DNA from: Sphingobium sp.
GTDB lineage: Bacteria; Pseudomonadota; Alphaproteobacteria; Sphingomonadales; Sphingomonadaceae
NCBI GenBank assembly: GCA_022652485.1
Contig: JALCRK010000004.1
Span: forward strand, 1 to 64,000
Direction of reading: 5' to 3'
Length of the DNA: 64,000 nucleotides
This document shows positions 44,634-54,541 of this stretch, one piece after another (the stretch's first letter is position 1; each line of letters opens with the position of its first letter). The position numbers and the translations under genes were made by a program. Under the pieces are notes generated by a model, which was not told where the DNA came from, did no database searches, and was given only the letters and a program-made list of their open reading frames with translations.

Positions 44634-45587
44634 TCAGATCGCGTCGCCCGACAGGCGCTGGCACAGCATATCGAGCTGATCGAGCGTCGAATAGCGCAGC
44701 GACAGCGTGCCGGAGCCTTGCGCGCTGTGATCGATCGACACCTTGACGCCAATAAGGTCGGCAAGGTGCTGCTCCAGCGCGACGATATCCGCGTCACGCG
44801 CCGCGGCTCCCGCGCGTGCGCCCTTCTCGGTGGCGGCGGGAGTACGCCCCTTGGCCTTTTGCGCCAGCTTCTCGACCTGACGCACCGACAATCCCTTGGC
44901 GACCACCTGCCGCGCGATCTGCGCCGCGCCATCCACCCCGATGAGGGCGCGGGCATGGCCCATGCTCAGTTGCCCGCCGCGCACGATATCGAGCACCGAC
45001 GCAGGCAGATCGAGCAGGCGCATCAGGTTGGCGACATGGCTGCGGGATTTGCCGACCAGCTTACCCAGCACTTCCTGGCTGTGGCCGAACTGCGCGATCA
45101 GGCGCGAATAGGCCTCCGCCTCCTCGACCGGGTTGAGATCCTGCCGCTGGACATTCTCGATGAGCGCGATTTCCATCGTCTCGGCATCGGAAAAGTCGCG
45201 CACGATGGCGGGAATCTGGTGCAGCCGGGCCCGCTGCGCCGCGCGCCAGCGCCGTTCACCGGCAACGAGCTGATAGCGGCCCGGAGATTGCTCGCGCACG
45301 AGCACGGGCTGGATCACGCCGCGCTCGGAAACGCTGTCGGTCAACTCCTGCAGCGCGGCCTCGTCAAAAGTGCGGCGCGGCTGATCGGGATGGGGAGAAA
45401 TTGCAGCGATATCAATATATTGGACCGATTTCCCCGATACCGGCGCGGGGCCAGAACCTTCGGCACGGACCGCGCCTGCCTCTTCGCTCAGGGTCTCGCC
45501 CAATAGCGCCGAAAGGCCGCGACCCAGCCCGCGCGGGCGGCCATGCGCCTTGGTCTTCTCGCTGCCTGCCCCGGCGTTGTCGCTCAT
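44634..45587 (-). CDS. parB: Chromosome partitioning protein ParB
   Basis: CTP-dependent DNA clamp that loads at parS and spreads to organise the origin. It is 317 residues. The N-terminus has the ParA-stimulating RGLGRGLSALLGE. The ParB/CTPase domain shows ISPHPDQPRRTFDEAALQEL, GVIQPVLVRE, GERRWRAAQRARLHQIPAI and ETMEIALIENVQRQDLNP. The parS-reading HTH is HSQEVLGKLVGKSRSHVANLMRL. GAGGGA six bases upstream supports ATG 45587. Two parS sites lie 1.4 and 3.4 kb away. Confidence 0.97.
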   Translation of the reverse strand: MSDNAGAGSEKTKAHGRPRGLGRGLSALLGETLSEEAGAVRAEGSGPAPVSGKSVQYIDIAAISPHPDQPRRTFDEAALQELTDSVSERGVIQPVLVREQSPGRYQLVAGERRWRAAQRARLHQIPAIVRDFSDAETMEIALIENVQRQDLNPVEEAEAYSRLIAQFGHSQEVLGKLVGKSRSHVANLMRLLDLPASVLDIVRGGQLSMGHARALIGVDGAAQIARQVVAKGLSVRQVEKLAQKAKGRTPAATEKGARAGAAARDADIVALEQHLADLIGVKVSIDHSAQGSGTLSLRYSTLDQLDMLCQRLSGDAI

Positions 45588-45622
45588 CCGTAGTCCCTCT
45601 TCTCCGCCACCCACCAGCTTGC

Positions 45623-46405
45623 TCACGCCGCCGCCATCGCCTTCAGCGGCAGACGCACGATCAACTCCCGCGCAAGCTGCATATAGGCTTCCGATCCCGA
45701 GCAGCGGTGATCGTAGATCAGCGCGGGCAGACCGTGGCTCGGCGCTTCGGACAGCCGGACATTGCGCGGAATGACCGTATCGAACACGATCGGCCCGAGG
45801 CAGGCGCGCACATCGTCCGCCACCTGATCGGTCAGGCGGTTCCGGCGGTCATACATGGTGAGCGCCACGCCCATGATCGAGAGCGCGGGATTGAAGCGCC
45901 CGCGGATCCGCTCGACCGTGGTCAGCAACTGCGAAAGACCTTCCAGCGCGAAAAACTCGCACTGTAGCGGAACGAGGAGGGATTGCGCAGCCACCAGGGC
46001 ATTGACCGTGAGCAACCCCAAAGAGGGCGGGCAATCGATCAGGCAGATGTCCCATTCGCTTGCCGCGCTGTCGAGCGCGTGCTTCAACCGGTGCGTGCGT
46101 TCCTCGACATCGATCAGCTCGATCTCCGCGCCGGAGAGATCCTGCACCGCCGGCACGATATCGAGCAGCGGCACCCGGGTGCGTATCACCGCCTGGCCGA
46201 GAGTGGCCTCGCCGACCAGCAGATCATAGCTCGAATATTCCCGCGCCGCATGACCGATGCCCAGGCCGGTGGACGCGTTCCCCTGCGGATCGAGGTCGAT
46301 CAGCAACGTCCGCTGCCCGGTGGCGGCGAGCGCGGTGGCGAGATTGATCGCTGTCGTGGTCTTACCCACCCCACCCTTCTGGTTGGCGATTGCGATGCGA
46401 ATCAT
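45623..46405 (-). CDS. parA: Chromosome partitioning ATPase ParA
   Basis: ParA/Soj ATPase that moves ParB-parS complexes along the nucleoid. It is 260 residues with the deviant Walker A IANQKGGVGKTTTAINLATAL at residue 6, RTLLIDLDPQGNASTGLG, then CLIDCPPSLGLLTVNALVAA (about 122) and TMYDRRNRLTDQVADDVR. The start overlaps the rsmG stop as ATGA; parB follows after 35 bases. The order rsmG-parA-parB is typical of the origin region. Confidence 0.98.
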   Translation of the reverse strand: MIRIAIANQKGGVGKTTTAINLATALAATGQRTLLIDLDPQGNASTGLGIGHAAREYSSYDLLVGEATLGQAVIRTRVPLLDIVPAVQDLSGAEIELIDVEERTHRLKHALDSAASEWDICLIDCPPSLGLLTVNALVAAQSLLVPLQCEFFALEGLSQLLTTVERIRGRFNPALSIMGVALTMYDRRNRLTDQVADDVRACLGPIVFDTVIPRNVRLSEAPSHGLPALIYDHRCSGSEAYMQLARELIVRLPLKAMAAA

Positions 46406-47082
46406 GCCTTGCCGCCTGCCTTTCTGCTGCGCCGTTGGTGCCCGGCCTGCCTCGGTCGAACATGGGAGAGCTTCAAAATCGCGCTGTCCGGCGCGGTGAT
46501 GCTCGGTTCGATGCTCGCCTCACAATGCCATAGCTGTTGCGCGATGGCTAATTCATTCTGATGGTTTTGGCCCTTGGGCAGCAACCAAATTGTGGAAAAG
46601 TCCGCCAGATGGCGCGCCGAGGACAAAAGCCGCTCCATCGGCGCATAGGCGCGGGCGCTGATGATGGCGGCAGGCGCTGCGTTCGCCACGCGCTCAACCT
46701 TGCCGCAGACCACCTGCGCATTGCCAAGACCCAGCTCCGCAATCACCGCTTCCAGAAATTCGACCCGCTTCCTGCGCATCTCGATCATCTGGAGCGGGCG
46801 CTCGGACAGGATGGCGACGACGATCCCCGGCAGCCCGGCCCCGGCGCCAAGGTCCACCCAGAGCCCATTGCCTTCCCCGTCCGCCCTGCCCGCGAGCGGG
46901 AGCAGCTGCGCGCTGTCGACGATATGCCGCGCCCACACCTGGCTCTGGGTCGATTCCGCGATCAGGTTCTGGTTCCGGCTTTCCGCGAGCAGCAACTCGA
47001 CAAAGCGTTCCAGCCGCCCCCATGTTTCACGTGAAACATCGAAGGTCGATTGCAGCCACGCCCGCGCCTCTTCCTCGGTCAC
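46402..47082 (-). CDS. rsmG: 16S rRNA (guanine-N7) methyltransferase RsmG
   Basis: Methylates G527 of 16S rRNA. It has 226 residues. Family sequence includes [57 protein letters not shown] (SAM-binding, about residue 78) and [15 protein letters not shown]. The N-terminal phrase DVSRETWG is encoded by a parS palindrome. The basic tail [11 protein letters not shown] is longer than in most homologues. It is coupled to mnmG upstream and parA downstream by four-base overlaps. Confidence 0.96.
   Translation of the reverse strand: MTEEEARAWLQSTFDVSRETWGRLERFVELLLAESRNQNLIAESTQSQVWARHIVDSAQLLPLAGRADGEGNGLWVDLGAGAGLPGIVVAILSERPLQMIEMRRKRVEFLEAVIAELGLGNAQVVCGKVERVANAAPAAIISARAYAPMERLLSSARHLADFSTIWLLPKGQNHQNELAIAQQLWHCEASIEPSITAPDSAILKLSHVRPRQAGHQRRSRKAGGKA
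47023..47038. other. parS site inside rsmG
   Basis: TGTTTCACGTGAAACA, a perfect 16-base palindrome and exact match to the bacterial parS consensus (TGTTNCACGTGAAACA), extended to 18 bases by A and T. It codes for part of DVSRET in rsmG. ParB should load here. Confidence 0.95.
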
Positions 47083-48929
47083 GCAGCGCTTCTCCGCTTC
47101 AGGTGGACCATGATCGCCGCCAGCGCAGCCGGAGTGACGCCGCCGATGCGCGATGCGGCAGCAAGCGTGTCGGGCCGCGCCGCGCCGAGGCGCTCGCGCA
47201 TCTCCAGCGACAATCCGCCAACGCCCTCGAAATCGAAGTCCGCCGGAATGCGCACCGCCTCATGCTTGCGCAACTCGTCAATGTCGCTTTGCTGGCGGGC
47301 AAGATAGGGCGCATAGCGCGCGTCCTCCAACACCTCCTCGCGCAGCAAGCCATCCGCCGCCGCGAGCGTCGGAGACTGGGCCACGATGAGGTCTGCCAGT
47401 TCCGGAAAGCGCGCCCATTCCGCCAGCGAGCGGCGCGCCCCGTCCTGCCGCACCTCGCCGCCCCGCCGCGCGATATCGGCTGTCGAATATTCCACCTCTA
47501 GCTCCGCCCTGATGGCGGTGCGCATGGCCTCCCGCCGCGCGAACCAGGTCGCCCGCTCGCTGCCCACCAGCCCCAGCGCAATGCCCATTCCGGTAAGCCG
47601 CGTCGTCGCATTGTCCGCGCGCAGCCGGAGGCGGTATTCCGCCCGCGCCGTCAACATCCGGTACGGCTCTGTGACACCGTGCAGAACCAGATCGTCGATC
47701 ATCACGCCGATATAGCTTTCGGCCCGGTCGAGGATCAGTGGCTCCAGCGTCAGCGCATAGGCCGCCGCGTTCGCCCCCGCGACCAGCCCCTGAGCCGCAG
47801 CCTCTTCATAGCCCGTGGTTCCATTCAGCTGCCCGGCGCAATAGAGGCCCGGAATCGCCTGCAGCGCCAGCTCCCGATCCAGCGCGCGCGGATCGACATA
47901 ATCATATTCGACCGCATAGCCCGGCACCGGCATTTCCACCCGCTCCAGCCCGGCCATCGAGCGCACCATCGCGAGCTGCACATCGCTCGGCAACGAGGTG
48001 CTGATGCCGTTGGGGTAGACAAGGTGGGTCGTCAGCCCCTCCGGCTCCAGAAAGACCTGATGGCCGTCGCGATCGCCGAAGCGATGGATCTTGTCCTCGA
48101 TCGACGGGCAATAGCGCGGCCCCCTGCCCTCGATCGCGCCGCTGAAGAGAGGCGAGCGGTCCAGCCCCGCGCGGATGACGTCATGGGTGCGCGCATTGGT
48201 GCGGGTGATCGCGCAACTGAGCTGCGGGTTGATACGCCCCGCGCTGAGCGGACTCATCGTCCAGTCTCCGCCGTCTGACCCCTGCTCCTCCAGCGCCGCC
48301 CAGTCGATGGTCCGGCCGTCAAGGCGCGGCGGTGTCCCGGTCTTGAGCCGTCCCAATGGCAGACCCAGCGCCCGCATCCGCTCGCCCAGCGCGGTCGCGG
48401 CGCGCTCCTCGATCCGCCCGCCGGTGAAGTTTTCCTCGCCGCGAAACAGCTTTCCGCCGAGGAAGGTGCCGGTCGCCAGCACGACCGCCCGGCCCCGCAC
48501 CGTGCTTCCGTCGGCCAAAGTTGCGCCAGACAACTTGCCGCTTTCGACCAGCAGATCGGTCGCCTCTCCGCCGATCACCGCGAGATGGGGGATAGACGCA
48601 ATCCGCCGCTGGACCGAGGCGCGGAACAGCACCCGGTCGGCCTGAATGCGCGGACCCTGCACCGCCTTGCCCTTGCTGGCGTTCAGCATCCGGTGATGGA
48701 TCGCGGCATCGTCCGCCGCGCGGGCAATGATCCCATCCAGCGCATCGACCTCGCGCACGAGGTGCCCCTTGCCGAGACCGCCGATCGCGGGGTTGCACGA
48801 CATCGCGCCGATCTGGCCCTCATCGAACGTGATGAGCGCCGTACGCGCGCCGCGCCGCGCCGCCGCCGCCGCCGCCTCGCACCCGGCATGGCCGCCGCCG
48901 ATTACAATGACATCAAATTCCGCGTTCAT
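47079..48929 (-). CDS. mnmG: tRNA U34 carboxymethylaminomethyl synthesis protein MnmG (GidA)
   Basis: FAD-dependent partner of MnmE that modifies the wobble uridine of several tRNAs. It is 616 residues from ATG 48929. Motifs are FAD-binding [21 protein letters not shown] at residue 6, [23 protein letters not shown] (about 46), [14 protein letters not shown] block ([16 protein letters not shown], about 205), [13 protein letters not shown] (about 273) and [21 protein letters not shown] (about 368). rsmG overlaps its end. A parS site lies between it and mnmE. Confidence 0.97.
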   Translation of the reverse strand: MNAEFDVIVIGGGHAGCEAAAAAARRGARTALITFDEGQIGAMSCNPAIGGLGKGHLVREVDALDGIIARAADDAAIHHRMLNASKGKAVQGPRIQADRVLFRASVQRRIASIPHLAVIGGEATDLLVESGKLSGATLADGSTVRGRAVVLATGTFLGGKLFRGEENFTGGRIEERAATALGERMRALGLPLGRLKTGTPPRLDGRTIDWAALEEQGSDGGDWTMSPLSAGRINPQLSCAITRTNARTHDVIRAGLDRSPLFSGAIEGRGPRYCPSIEDKIHRFGDRDGHQVFLEPEGLTTHLVYPNGISTSLPSDVQLAMVRSMAGLERVEMPVPGYAVEYDYVDPRALDRELALQAIPGLYCAGQLNGTTGYEEAAAQGLVAGANAAAYALTLEPLILDRAESYIGVMIDDLVLHGVTEPYRMLTARAEYRLRLRADNATTRLTGMGIALGLVGSERATWFARREAMRTAIRAELEVEYSTADIARRGGEVRQDGARRSLAEWARFPELADLIVAQSPTLAAADGLLREEVLEDARYAPYLARQQSDIDELRKHEAVRIPADFDFEGVGGLSLEMRERLGAARPDTLAAASRIGGVTPAALAAIMVHLKRRSAA

Positions 48930-48976
48930 CCGCGCGCTATAGAGAAGAAGCGGGAGCCGGTCAAAGCGGCGCGGCA

Positions 48977-48992
48977 TGTTCCACGTGAAACA
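48977..48992. other. parS site between mnmE and mnmG
   Basis: TGTTCCACGTGAAACA matches the parS consensus TGTTNCACGTGAAACA. It ends one base before the mnmE stop codon and lies about 1.95 kb from the parS in rsmG. Confidence 0.93.
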
Positions 48993-50306
48993 TCACTTGC
49001 CGATGCAGAAGCGCCCGAACAAGGCGTCGAGCATATCCTCGACCCCGCTCCGTCCGATCAGCCGGTCCATCGCGAGGCGTGCGCTGCGCAACTGTTCGGC
49101 GACGATCAGCAGATCGTGCTCCGCCTGTACGGCTTCGAGCGCGTCGACCATCTCCCTCACGCCAGCCCGCTGCCGCTCATGGAGGGCGAACTCCCCTTCC
49201 GCCGGGATCAGCGACGCGGCACGCGCGAGAATAAGCCCGATCAGCTCCGGCATGTTCGCCCCGGTGCGCGCCGAAATGGCGATGTTGGCACCGCCCTGCC
49301 CTTGCCAATCGTCCCGGTCCATCTGCGCCGCGATGCGGATCGCGTCGGCACGCGGGCAGTCCGCCGGATCGCCCAGCCAAAGGAGTATATCGCAGGTCTC
49401 GATTGCCTGCCGCGCGCGATCGATGCCGATGCGCTCGATGCTGTCCCCGGTCTGCTCGGCAAGCCCTGCCGTGTCCGTTACGACAAAGGCGACCCCGCCA
49501 AGCTGCACCGGCACCTCGATCCGGTCCCGCGTGGTTCCCGCAATGTCGGAAACAATCGCCGCCTCCCGCCCGACCAGCGCATTCAGCAGCGTGGACTTGC
49601 CCGCATTGGGCGGCCCCGCCAGCACCAGCCGGACGCCATCGCGCAGGCGCTCCGCCGCGGGTGCCGCAAGCTGGCGCTCCATCTCGGCGGACAGCGCCGC
49701 CACCGACGCGCGCAACTCCCGCTCGGCGCCGCTCTCCGGCACATCGTCCTCATCCGAGAAATCGAGCAGCGATTCCGTCAGCGCCGAGCAGCGCAGCAGC
49801 GCCTCGCGCCAGTGCTCAAGCCTGCGCGAGAAATGCCCCTCCGCCATCAGCAGCGCGGCGCGGCGCTGGCTCTCCGTCTCGGCGGAGAGCAGATCGGCCA
49901 GCCCCTCCGCCTCATTGAGATCGATGCGCCCGTTCTCGAACGCGCGGCGGGTGAACTCGCCCGCCACCGCCTCGCGCAGGCGCAGCTCCGGGCGCGCGGC
50001 ACCGAGTGCGGCCAGCGCGGCCAGCACCGCGCGTACCACCGCCTGCCCGCCGTGGCAGTGCCACTCCGCCATATCCTCGCCGGTAACGGTGCGCGGGCCG
50101 GGAAGCACCAGCACCAGCGCCTGATCGAGCAGGTCTCGCGTCAGGGGATCGCGCAATTCGCGCAAATGCGCGGTGCGCGGGCGCAACTTTTCCGCACCAT
50201 TCACGAATAATCTATTGATTTCAGATACTTGTCGGCCAGAAAGCCGTATCACCGCTATGCCTGCGGGCGGCCTGCCGCTGGAAAGGGCATAAATTGTGTC
50301 CGCCAT
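48993..50306 (-). CDS. mnmE: tRNA modification GTPase MnmE
   Basis: GTPase that works with MnmG on tRNA wobble uridines. It is 437 residues. The N-terminal folate-binding domain begins DTIYALSSGRPPAGIAVIRLSG. The G domain has G1 LAGPPNAGKSTLLNALVG (about 216), G2 AGTTRD, G3 DTAGL and a G4 position that reads WLGD rather than NKxD. The C-terminus ends FGRFCIGK with the catalytic Cys of the family. It heads mnmE-mnmG-rsmG-parA-parB. Confidence 0.96.
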   Translation of the reverse strand: MADTIYALSSGRPPAGIAVIRLSGRQVSEINRLFVNGAEKLRPRTAHLRELRDPLTRDLLDQALVLVLPGPRTVTGEDMAEWHCHGGQAVVRAVLAALAALGAARPELRLREAVAGEFTRRAFENGRIDLNEAEGLADLLSAETESQRRAALLMAEGHFSRRLEHWREALLRCSALTESLLDFSDEDDVPESGAERELRASVAALSAEMERQLAAPAAERLRDGVRLVLAGPPNAGKSTLLNALVGREAAIVSDIAGTTRDRIEVPVQLGGVAFVVTDTAGLAEQTGDSIERIGIDRARQAIETCDILLWLGDPADCPRADAIRIAAQMDRDDWQGQGGANIAISARTGANMPELIGLILARAASLIPAEGEFALHERQRAGVREMVDALEAVQAEHDLLIVAEQLRSARLAMDRLIGRSGVEDMLDALFGRFCIGK

Positions 50307-50317
50307 GCGCGTGCGGA

Positions 50318-50566
50318 TCAGCTCTTGCTGCCGCCCTTCGCCGCGCTCAGCCCCATGTCCATCATCTGCGAGAACAGCTTCATGCTGGCGTCGCCCATCG
50401 GTGCGAATGCGCCCAGCATCTTGCTCATCTGGTCGAGGCTCCCCGCCCCGTCCATCGCCGACAACATGGTCTGGATATATTTTTCATGCACGGGCGACAG
50501 GTCGGGCAGGCCGAGAAAGCTGCGCGCTTCTTCCGGTGTGCAATCGCAGTTGACGGTGAATTTCAT
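50318..50566 (-). CDS. DUF6489 family small protein
   Basis: An 82-residue protein: MKFTVNCDCTPEEARSFLGLPDL, then VHEKYIQTMLSAMDGAGSL and a C-terminal helix SMKLFSQMMDMGLSAAKGG. This matches a small family (DUF6489) that I associate with origin-proximal genes next to mnmE in sphingomonads and relatives. Function unknown; no membrane segment. It is 11 bases upstream of mnmE on the same strand. Confidence 0.78.
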   Translation of the reverse strand: MKFTVNCDCTPEEARSFLGLPDLSPVHEKYIQTMLSAMDGAGSLDQMSKMLGAFAPMGDASMKLFSQMMDMGLSAAKGGSKS

Positions 50567-50611
50567 GGGCGCGCGTCCTTATCCGGTGATCCTGTCCATC
50601 GTGGACGGGCT

Positions 50612-51334
50612 TCAGAGCAAGGTCAAGATGCCGACCTGATGATCGACCACGCCCTCGTAGATCATCTTCACCGCGACATAGAGGATGACGATGAGGCCGA
50701 AATAGGCGATCCAGCGATAGCGCTCGATATATTTGGCGATCACATTCGCCGCCACGCCCATCATGGCGACCGAGAGCAACAACCCGATGATGAGGATGCC
50801 AGGGTGATCCCGCGCCGCGCCCGCCACCGCCAGCACATTGTCGAGGCTCATCGACACGTCCGCCACCGCAACCGCCCAGGCGGCGCCCGCAAAGCTCTTG
50901 GCAGGCTTGAGGCCGCTATGCTCATCGCCGGACATTTCCGGCGAACCGGCACTCTCGCCGCCATGATGCAGTTCGCGCCACATCTTCCAGCTTACCCACA
51001 GCAGCAGCAACCCGCCCGCGAGGATCAGGCCGACGATCTGCATCAGCTGGCTCACCACTAGCGCAAAGCCGATACGCAGCACCAGCGCCGCGATGATGCC
51101 GATCAGGATGACGCGCTTGCGCTGCGCCTCCGGCAGCCCGGCAGCCAGCGCGCCGACGACGATGGCGTTGTCCCCGGCAAGCAGCACGTCGATCATCAAC
51201 ACCTGCACGAAGGCGGAGAGCGCCGCCGCCGAGCCGATGTTGGAAAAATCGGCGACGATATGCGCCCAGATCTCGGCAGGAGAGCCCGGAGACTGCACAG
51301 CGGAAGCCGCGGCGGACAAGATCTCGATCATCAT
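50612..51334 (-). CDS. TerC/YjbE-family integral membrane protein
   Basis: A 240-residue membrane protein with seven predicted helices. TerC signatures are QVLMIDVLLAGDNAIVVGALAAGL (about 43), then ILIGIIAALVLRIGFALVV and AVADVSMSLDNVLAVAGAAR (about 163); the two acidic Asp-Asn pairs are the family hallmark. TerC proteins are linked to metal-ion (manganese) export or tellurium resistance. The insertion GGESAGSPEMSGDEHSG is a loop. It is 45 bases upstream of DUF6489. Confidence 0.9.
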   Translation of the reverse strand: MMIEILSAAASAVQSPGSPAEIWAHIVADFSNIGSAAALSAFVQVLMIDVLLAGDNAIVVGALAAGLPEAQRKRVILIGIIAALVLRIGFALVVSQLMQIVGLILAGGLLLLWVSWKMWRELHHGGESAGSPEMSGDEHSGLKPAKSFAGAAWAVAVADVSMSLDNVLAVAGAARDHPGILIIGLLLSVAMMGVAANVIAKYIERYRWIAYFGLIVILYVAVKMIYEGVVDHQVGILTLL

Positions 51335-51353
51335 CGCGAAACGCCTGTAATAT

Positions 51354-52610
<1,257 letters not shown>

Positions 52611-52760
52611 CGGTTCGATCCGGGAAATAAAAATCAGCGGTTGGGAGTGCCGGCGGAGCGGCTGCTGGATAGGGACAGACAGGGGTGAAGACGCGCTGCC
52701 TGCACGCCGGGTTAGGACTCTGCTCTGCTCAAGTCAAGCGATCTTGACCAGACGAAGCCT

Positions 52761-53204
52761 TCAGAAAGGGCGCACCACGGCCAGTATGACGACGATCACC
52801 GCGATCAGCCCCGGCACCTCGTTCAGCATCCGGAGCTGCCTGTCGCTCAAAGGCCGCTCACCACGGGCGAGCTTCTTGGCATAGCCGATCATCCAGCCAT
52901 GATAGGCGGAAAGGCCAAGCACCAGCGCGAACTTCACCTGAAACCAGCCCTCGTTCCAAGCCGCGATGTTCCACATCAGCATCAGGCCGAGTATCCACAG
53001 GATAACGATCGACGGATTGACGATGATGCGGCGCAGTTTCGCCTCGCGCTCGATCCATTTTCGGTCTTCCTCGGAGCCGACCGGGCATTCCTGATGATAG
53101 ATGAAGAAACGCGGCATCATGAACAGGCCCGCCATCAGGAAGATCGCGAACAAGATGTGCGCCGCCTTCACCCAGAGATAGGCGTTACCCAGAAATCCGG
53201 TCAT
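52761..53204 (-). CDS. hemJ: Protoporphyrinogen IX oxidase HemJ
   Basis: Membrane enzyme oxidising protoporphyrinogen IX in haem synthesis. It is 147 residues with four membrane segments. Conserved features are the His in WVKAAHILFAIFLMAGLFMMPR (about residue 16), RFFIYHQEC, the Arg/Lys block AKLRRIIVNPSIVILWILGLML (about 60) and KFALVLGLSAYHGWMIG (about 93). The start shares a base with the hemE stop, linking two haem genes. Confidence 0.95.
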   Translation of the reverse strand: MTGFLGNAYLWVKAAHILFAIFLMAGLFMMPRFFIYHQECPVGSEEDRKWIEREAKLRRIIVNPSIVILWILGLMLMWNIAAWNEGWFQVKFALVLGLSAYHGWMIGYAKKLARGERPLSDRQLRMLNEVPGLIAVIVVILAVVRPF

Positions 53205-54250
53205 TAGGCCTCCGAAAGCCGCTTCAGCATCTGTTCCACATGCGCGGTCGGGGTTTCGGGCGTGATCCCGTGACCCAGATTGAAGATATGGGGGCGGGTG
53301 GGAAAGGCCGCAAGGATCGCGTCGATCGCCTCATCGAGCGCCTCTCCGCCCGCGATCAGCACCAAAGGATCGAGATTGCCCTGCACCGGCAGCCCTTCCG
53401 GCAGCACGCTGTTCGCCCACACAGGATCAAGCGTTTCATCCAGACCCACCGCATCGACGCCCGTTTCGCGCGCATAATCAATAAGCTTCGCGCCCGCGCC
53501 CTTGGGAAAGCCGATGATCGGCACACCGGGCCGCGCCGCGCGCAGCTGCTCCACGATCCTCCGGTTGGGCGCGATCACCCAGCGGGCGAACTGCTGCGGC
53601 GAGAGGCTCCCCGCCCAGCTGTCGAATAACTGCACCGCGTCCACCCCGGCATCGATCTGGCCGATGAGATAAGGCACGGTCGCGTCGACGATCGCATCGA
53701 TGATCGCGCCGAAACGCTCCGGCTCGGCATAGGCCATTTTCCGCGCCGCGCTGTGATCCTTGCTGCCCTGCCCCGCCACCATATAGGTCGCGATGGTCCA
53801 CGGGCTGCCCGCAAAGCCGAGGAAGGTCGTTTCCGGGGCAAGCTGCGCCCGGACAAGCCGCACCGTCTCGTAGATCGCCTCATAGCGGCTATAATCTGGC
53901 GTCAAGGCGTCGAGCGTGCTCTCCAGCAACGTCGGCGCGAGCCGTGGTCCCTCGCCCGCCTCGAACCACAGCTTCTGCCCCATCGCATAAGGCACGATCA
54001 GGATATCGGAAAACAGGATCGCCGCGTGCAACCCATCCGCCCCGGTGCCAAAGCGTCGCAACGGCTGGAGCGTAATCTCCGCCGCCGCCGCACTGTCATA
54101 GACCAGTTCGAGGAAACCGCCCTTGTCGGCTCTCAGCGCACGATATTCGGGGAGGTAGCGCCCTGCCTGACGCATCATCCAGCGCGGCGCGAGTCTCTGA
54201 CGTTCGCCCTTAAGCACTGCGAGCAGAGGTTTATCGGACGCCGCGTTCAT
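53204..54250 (-). CDS. hemE: Uroporphyrinogen decarboxylase
   Basis: Converts uroporphyrinogen III to coproporphyrinogen III. It is 348 residues with RWMMRQAGRYLPEYRALR (about 23), AAILFSDILIVPYAMGQKLWFEAGEGPRL (catalytic Asp in FSDIL, about 77), FLGFAGSPWTIATYMVAGQGSKD and LGHGITPETPTAHVEQML. It borders the predicted origin, as hemE does in Caulobacter. Confidence 0.97.
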   Translation of the reverse strand: MNAASDKPLLAVLKGERQRLAPRWMMRQAGRYLPEYRALRADKGGFLELVYDSAAAAEITLQPLRRFGTGADGLHAAILFSDILIVPYAMGQKLWFEAGEGPRLAPTLLESTLDALTPDYSRYEAIYETVRLVRAQLAPETTFLGFAGSPWTIATYMVAGQGSKDHSAARKMAYAEPERFGAIIDAIVDATVPYLIGQIDAGVDAVQLFDSWAGSLSPQQFARWVIAPNRRIVEQLRAARPGVPIIGFPKGAGAKLIDYARETGVDAVGLDETLDPVWANSVLPEGLPVQGNLDPLVLIAGGEALDEAIDAILAAFPTRPHIFNLGHGITPETPTAHVEQMLKRLSEA

Positions 54251-54411
54251 AGTTCCTAATATCCAATTAATCTTTATTAAAGAATTGTTGATGTGAGTTG
54301 GTCGGTTGAAGCTGGGGTTTATGCTTCATCCCCGGTTTTGCCAACAGGGCGTGGCGAAAATTCGCGCTGATATTCCTTGAGGAATCGTTACTATCCCCGT
54401 TACTCACCCCC

Positions 54412-54420
54412 TGTGGATGA
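54412..54420 (-). promoter_or_regulatory. DnaA box, one mismatch
   Basis: TCATCCACA on the minus strand; one mismatch to TTATCCACA, within the predicted origin. Confidence 0.65.
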
Positions 54421-54441
54421 AAATCGCGCCACGGGACAGAC

Positions 54442-54450
54442 TGTGGATAA
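54442..54450 (-). promoter_or_regulatory. DnaA box, consensus
   Basis: TTATCCACA on the minus strand, an exact consensus DnaA box in the predicted origin. Confidence 0.85.
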
Positions 54451-54510
54451 GTGGCGGAACAGCGCGGAAAAATGGAGGCGAGGCAGCTATCCCCATTTTG
54501 ATCCCTTGAT

Positions 54511-54519
54511 TTATCCACA
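54511..54519 (+). promoter_or_regulatory. DnaA box, consensus
   Basis: TTATCCACA on the plus strand, exact consensus, 23 bases before the ppsR start; DnaA bound here could also affect that promoter. Confidence 0.85.
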
Positions 54520-54541
54520 GCCTGCCAACAATGTTGCGCGC

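Larger units (their letters stand above)
54251..54541. other. oriC: Probable chromosomal replication origin (oriC)
   Basis: A 291-base gap between hemE and the ppsR homologue, the position of the origin in Caulobacter. It contains an AT-rich stretch at 54251-54292, unlike anything nearby, and DnaA boxes: TTATCCACA on the minus strand at 54442-54450 and on the plus strand at 54511-54519, and TCATCCACA on the minus strand at 54412-54420. Short TATCCCC motifs occur at 54391-54399 and 54488-54495. The nearest parS is about 4 kb from hemE. Function is inferred from motifs and position. Confidence 0.85.

Noticed and set aside
43473-45506. Long open frame (677 codons) opposite the symporter, nitroreductase and parB
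   Set aside because: Spans three unrelated recognised genes on the other strand and has no domain of its own.
48585-50210. Open frame (541 codons) opposite mnmG and mnmE
   Set aside because: Composition is Arg/His/Ala only; the minus-strand genes are certain.
54267-54280. CtrA site (TTAA-N7-TTAA) in the origin
   Set aside because: The two TTAA are six bases apart, one short of the consensus; sequence alone does not support CtrA binding.
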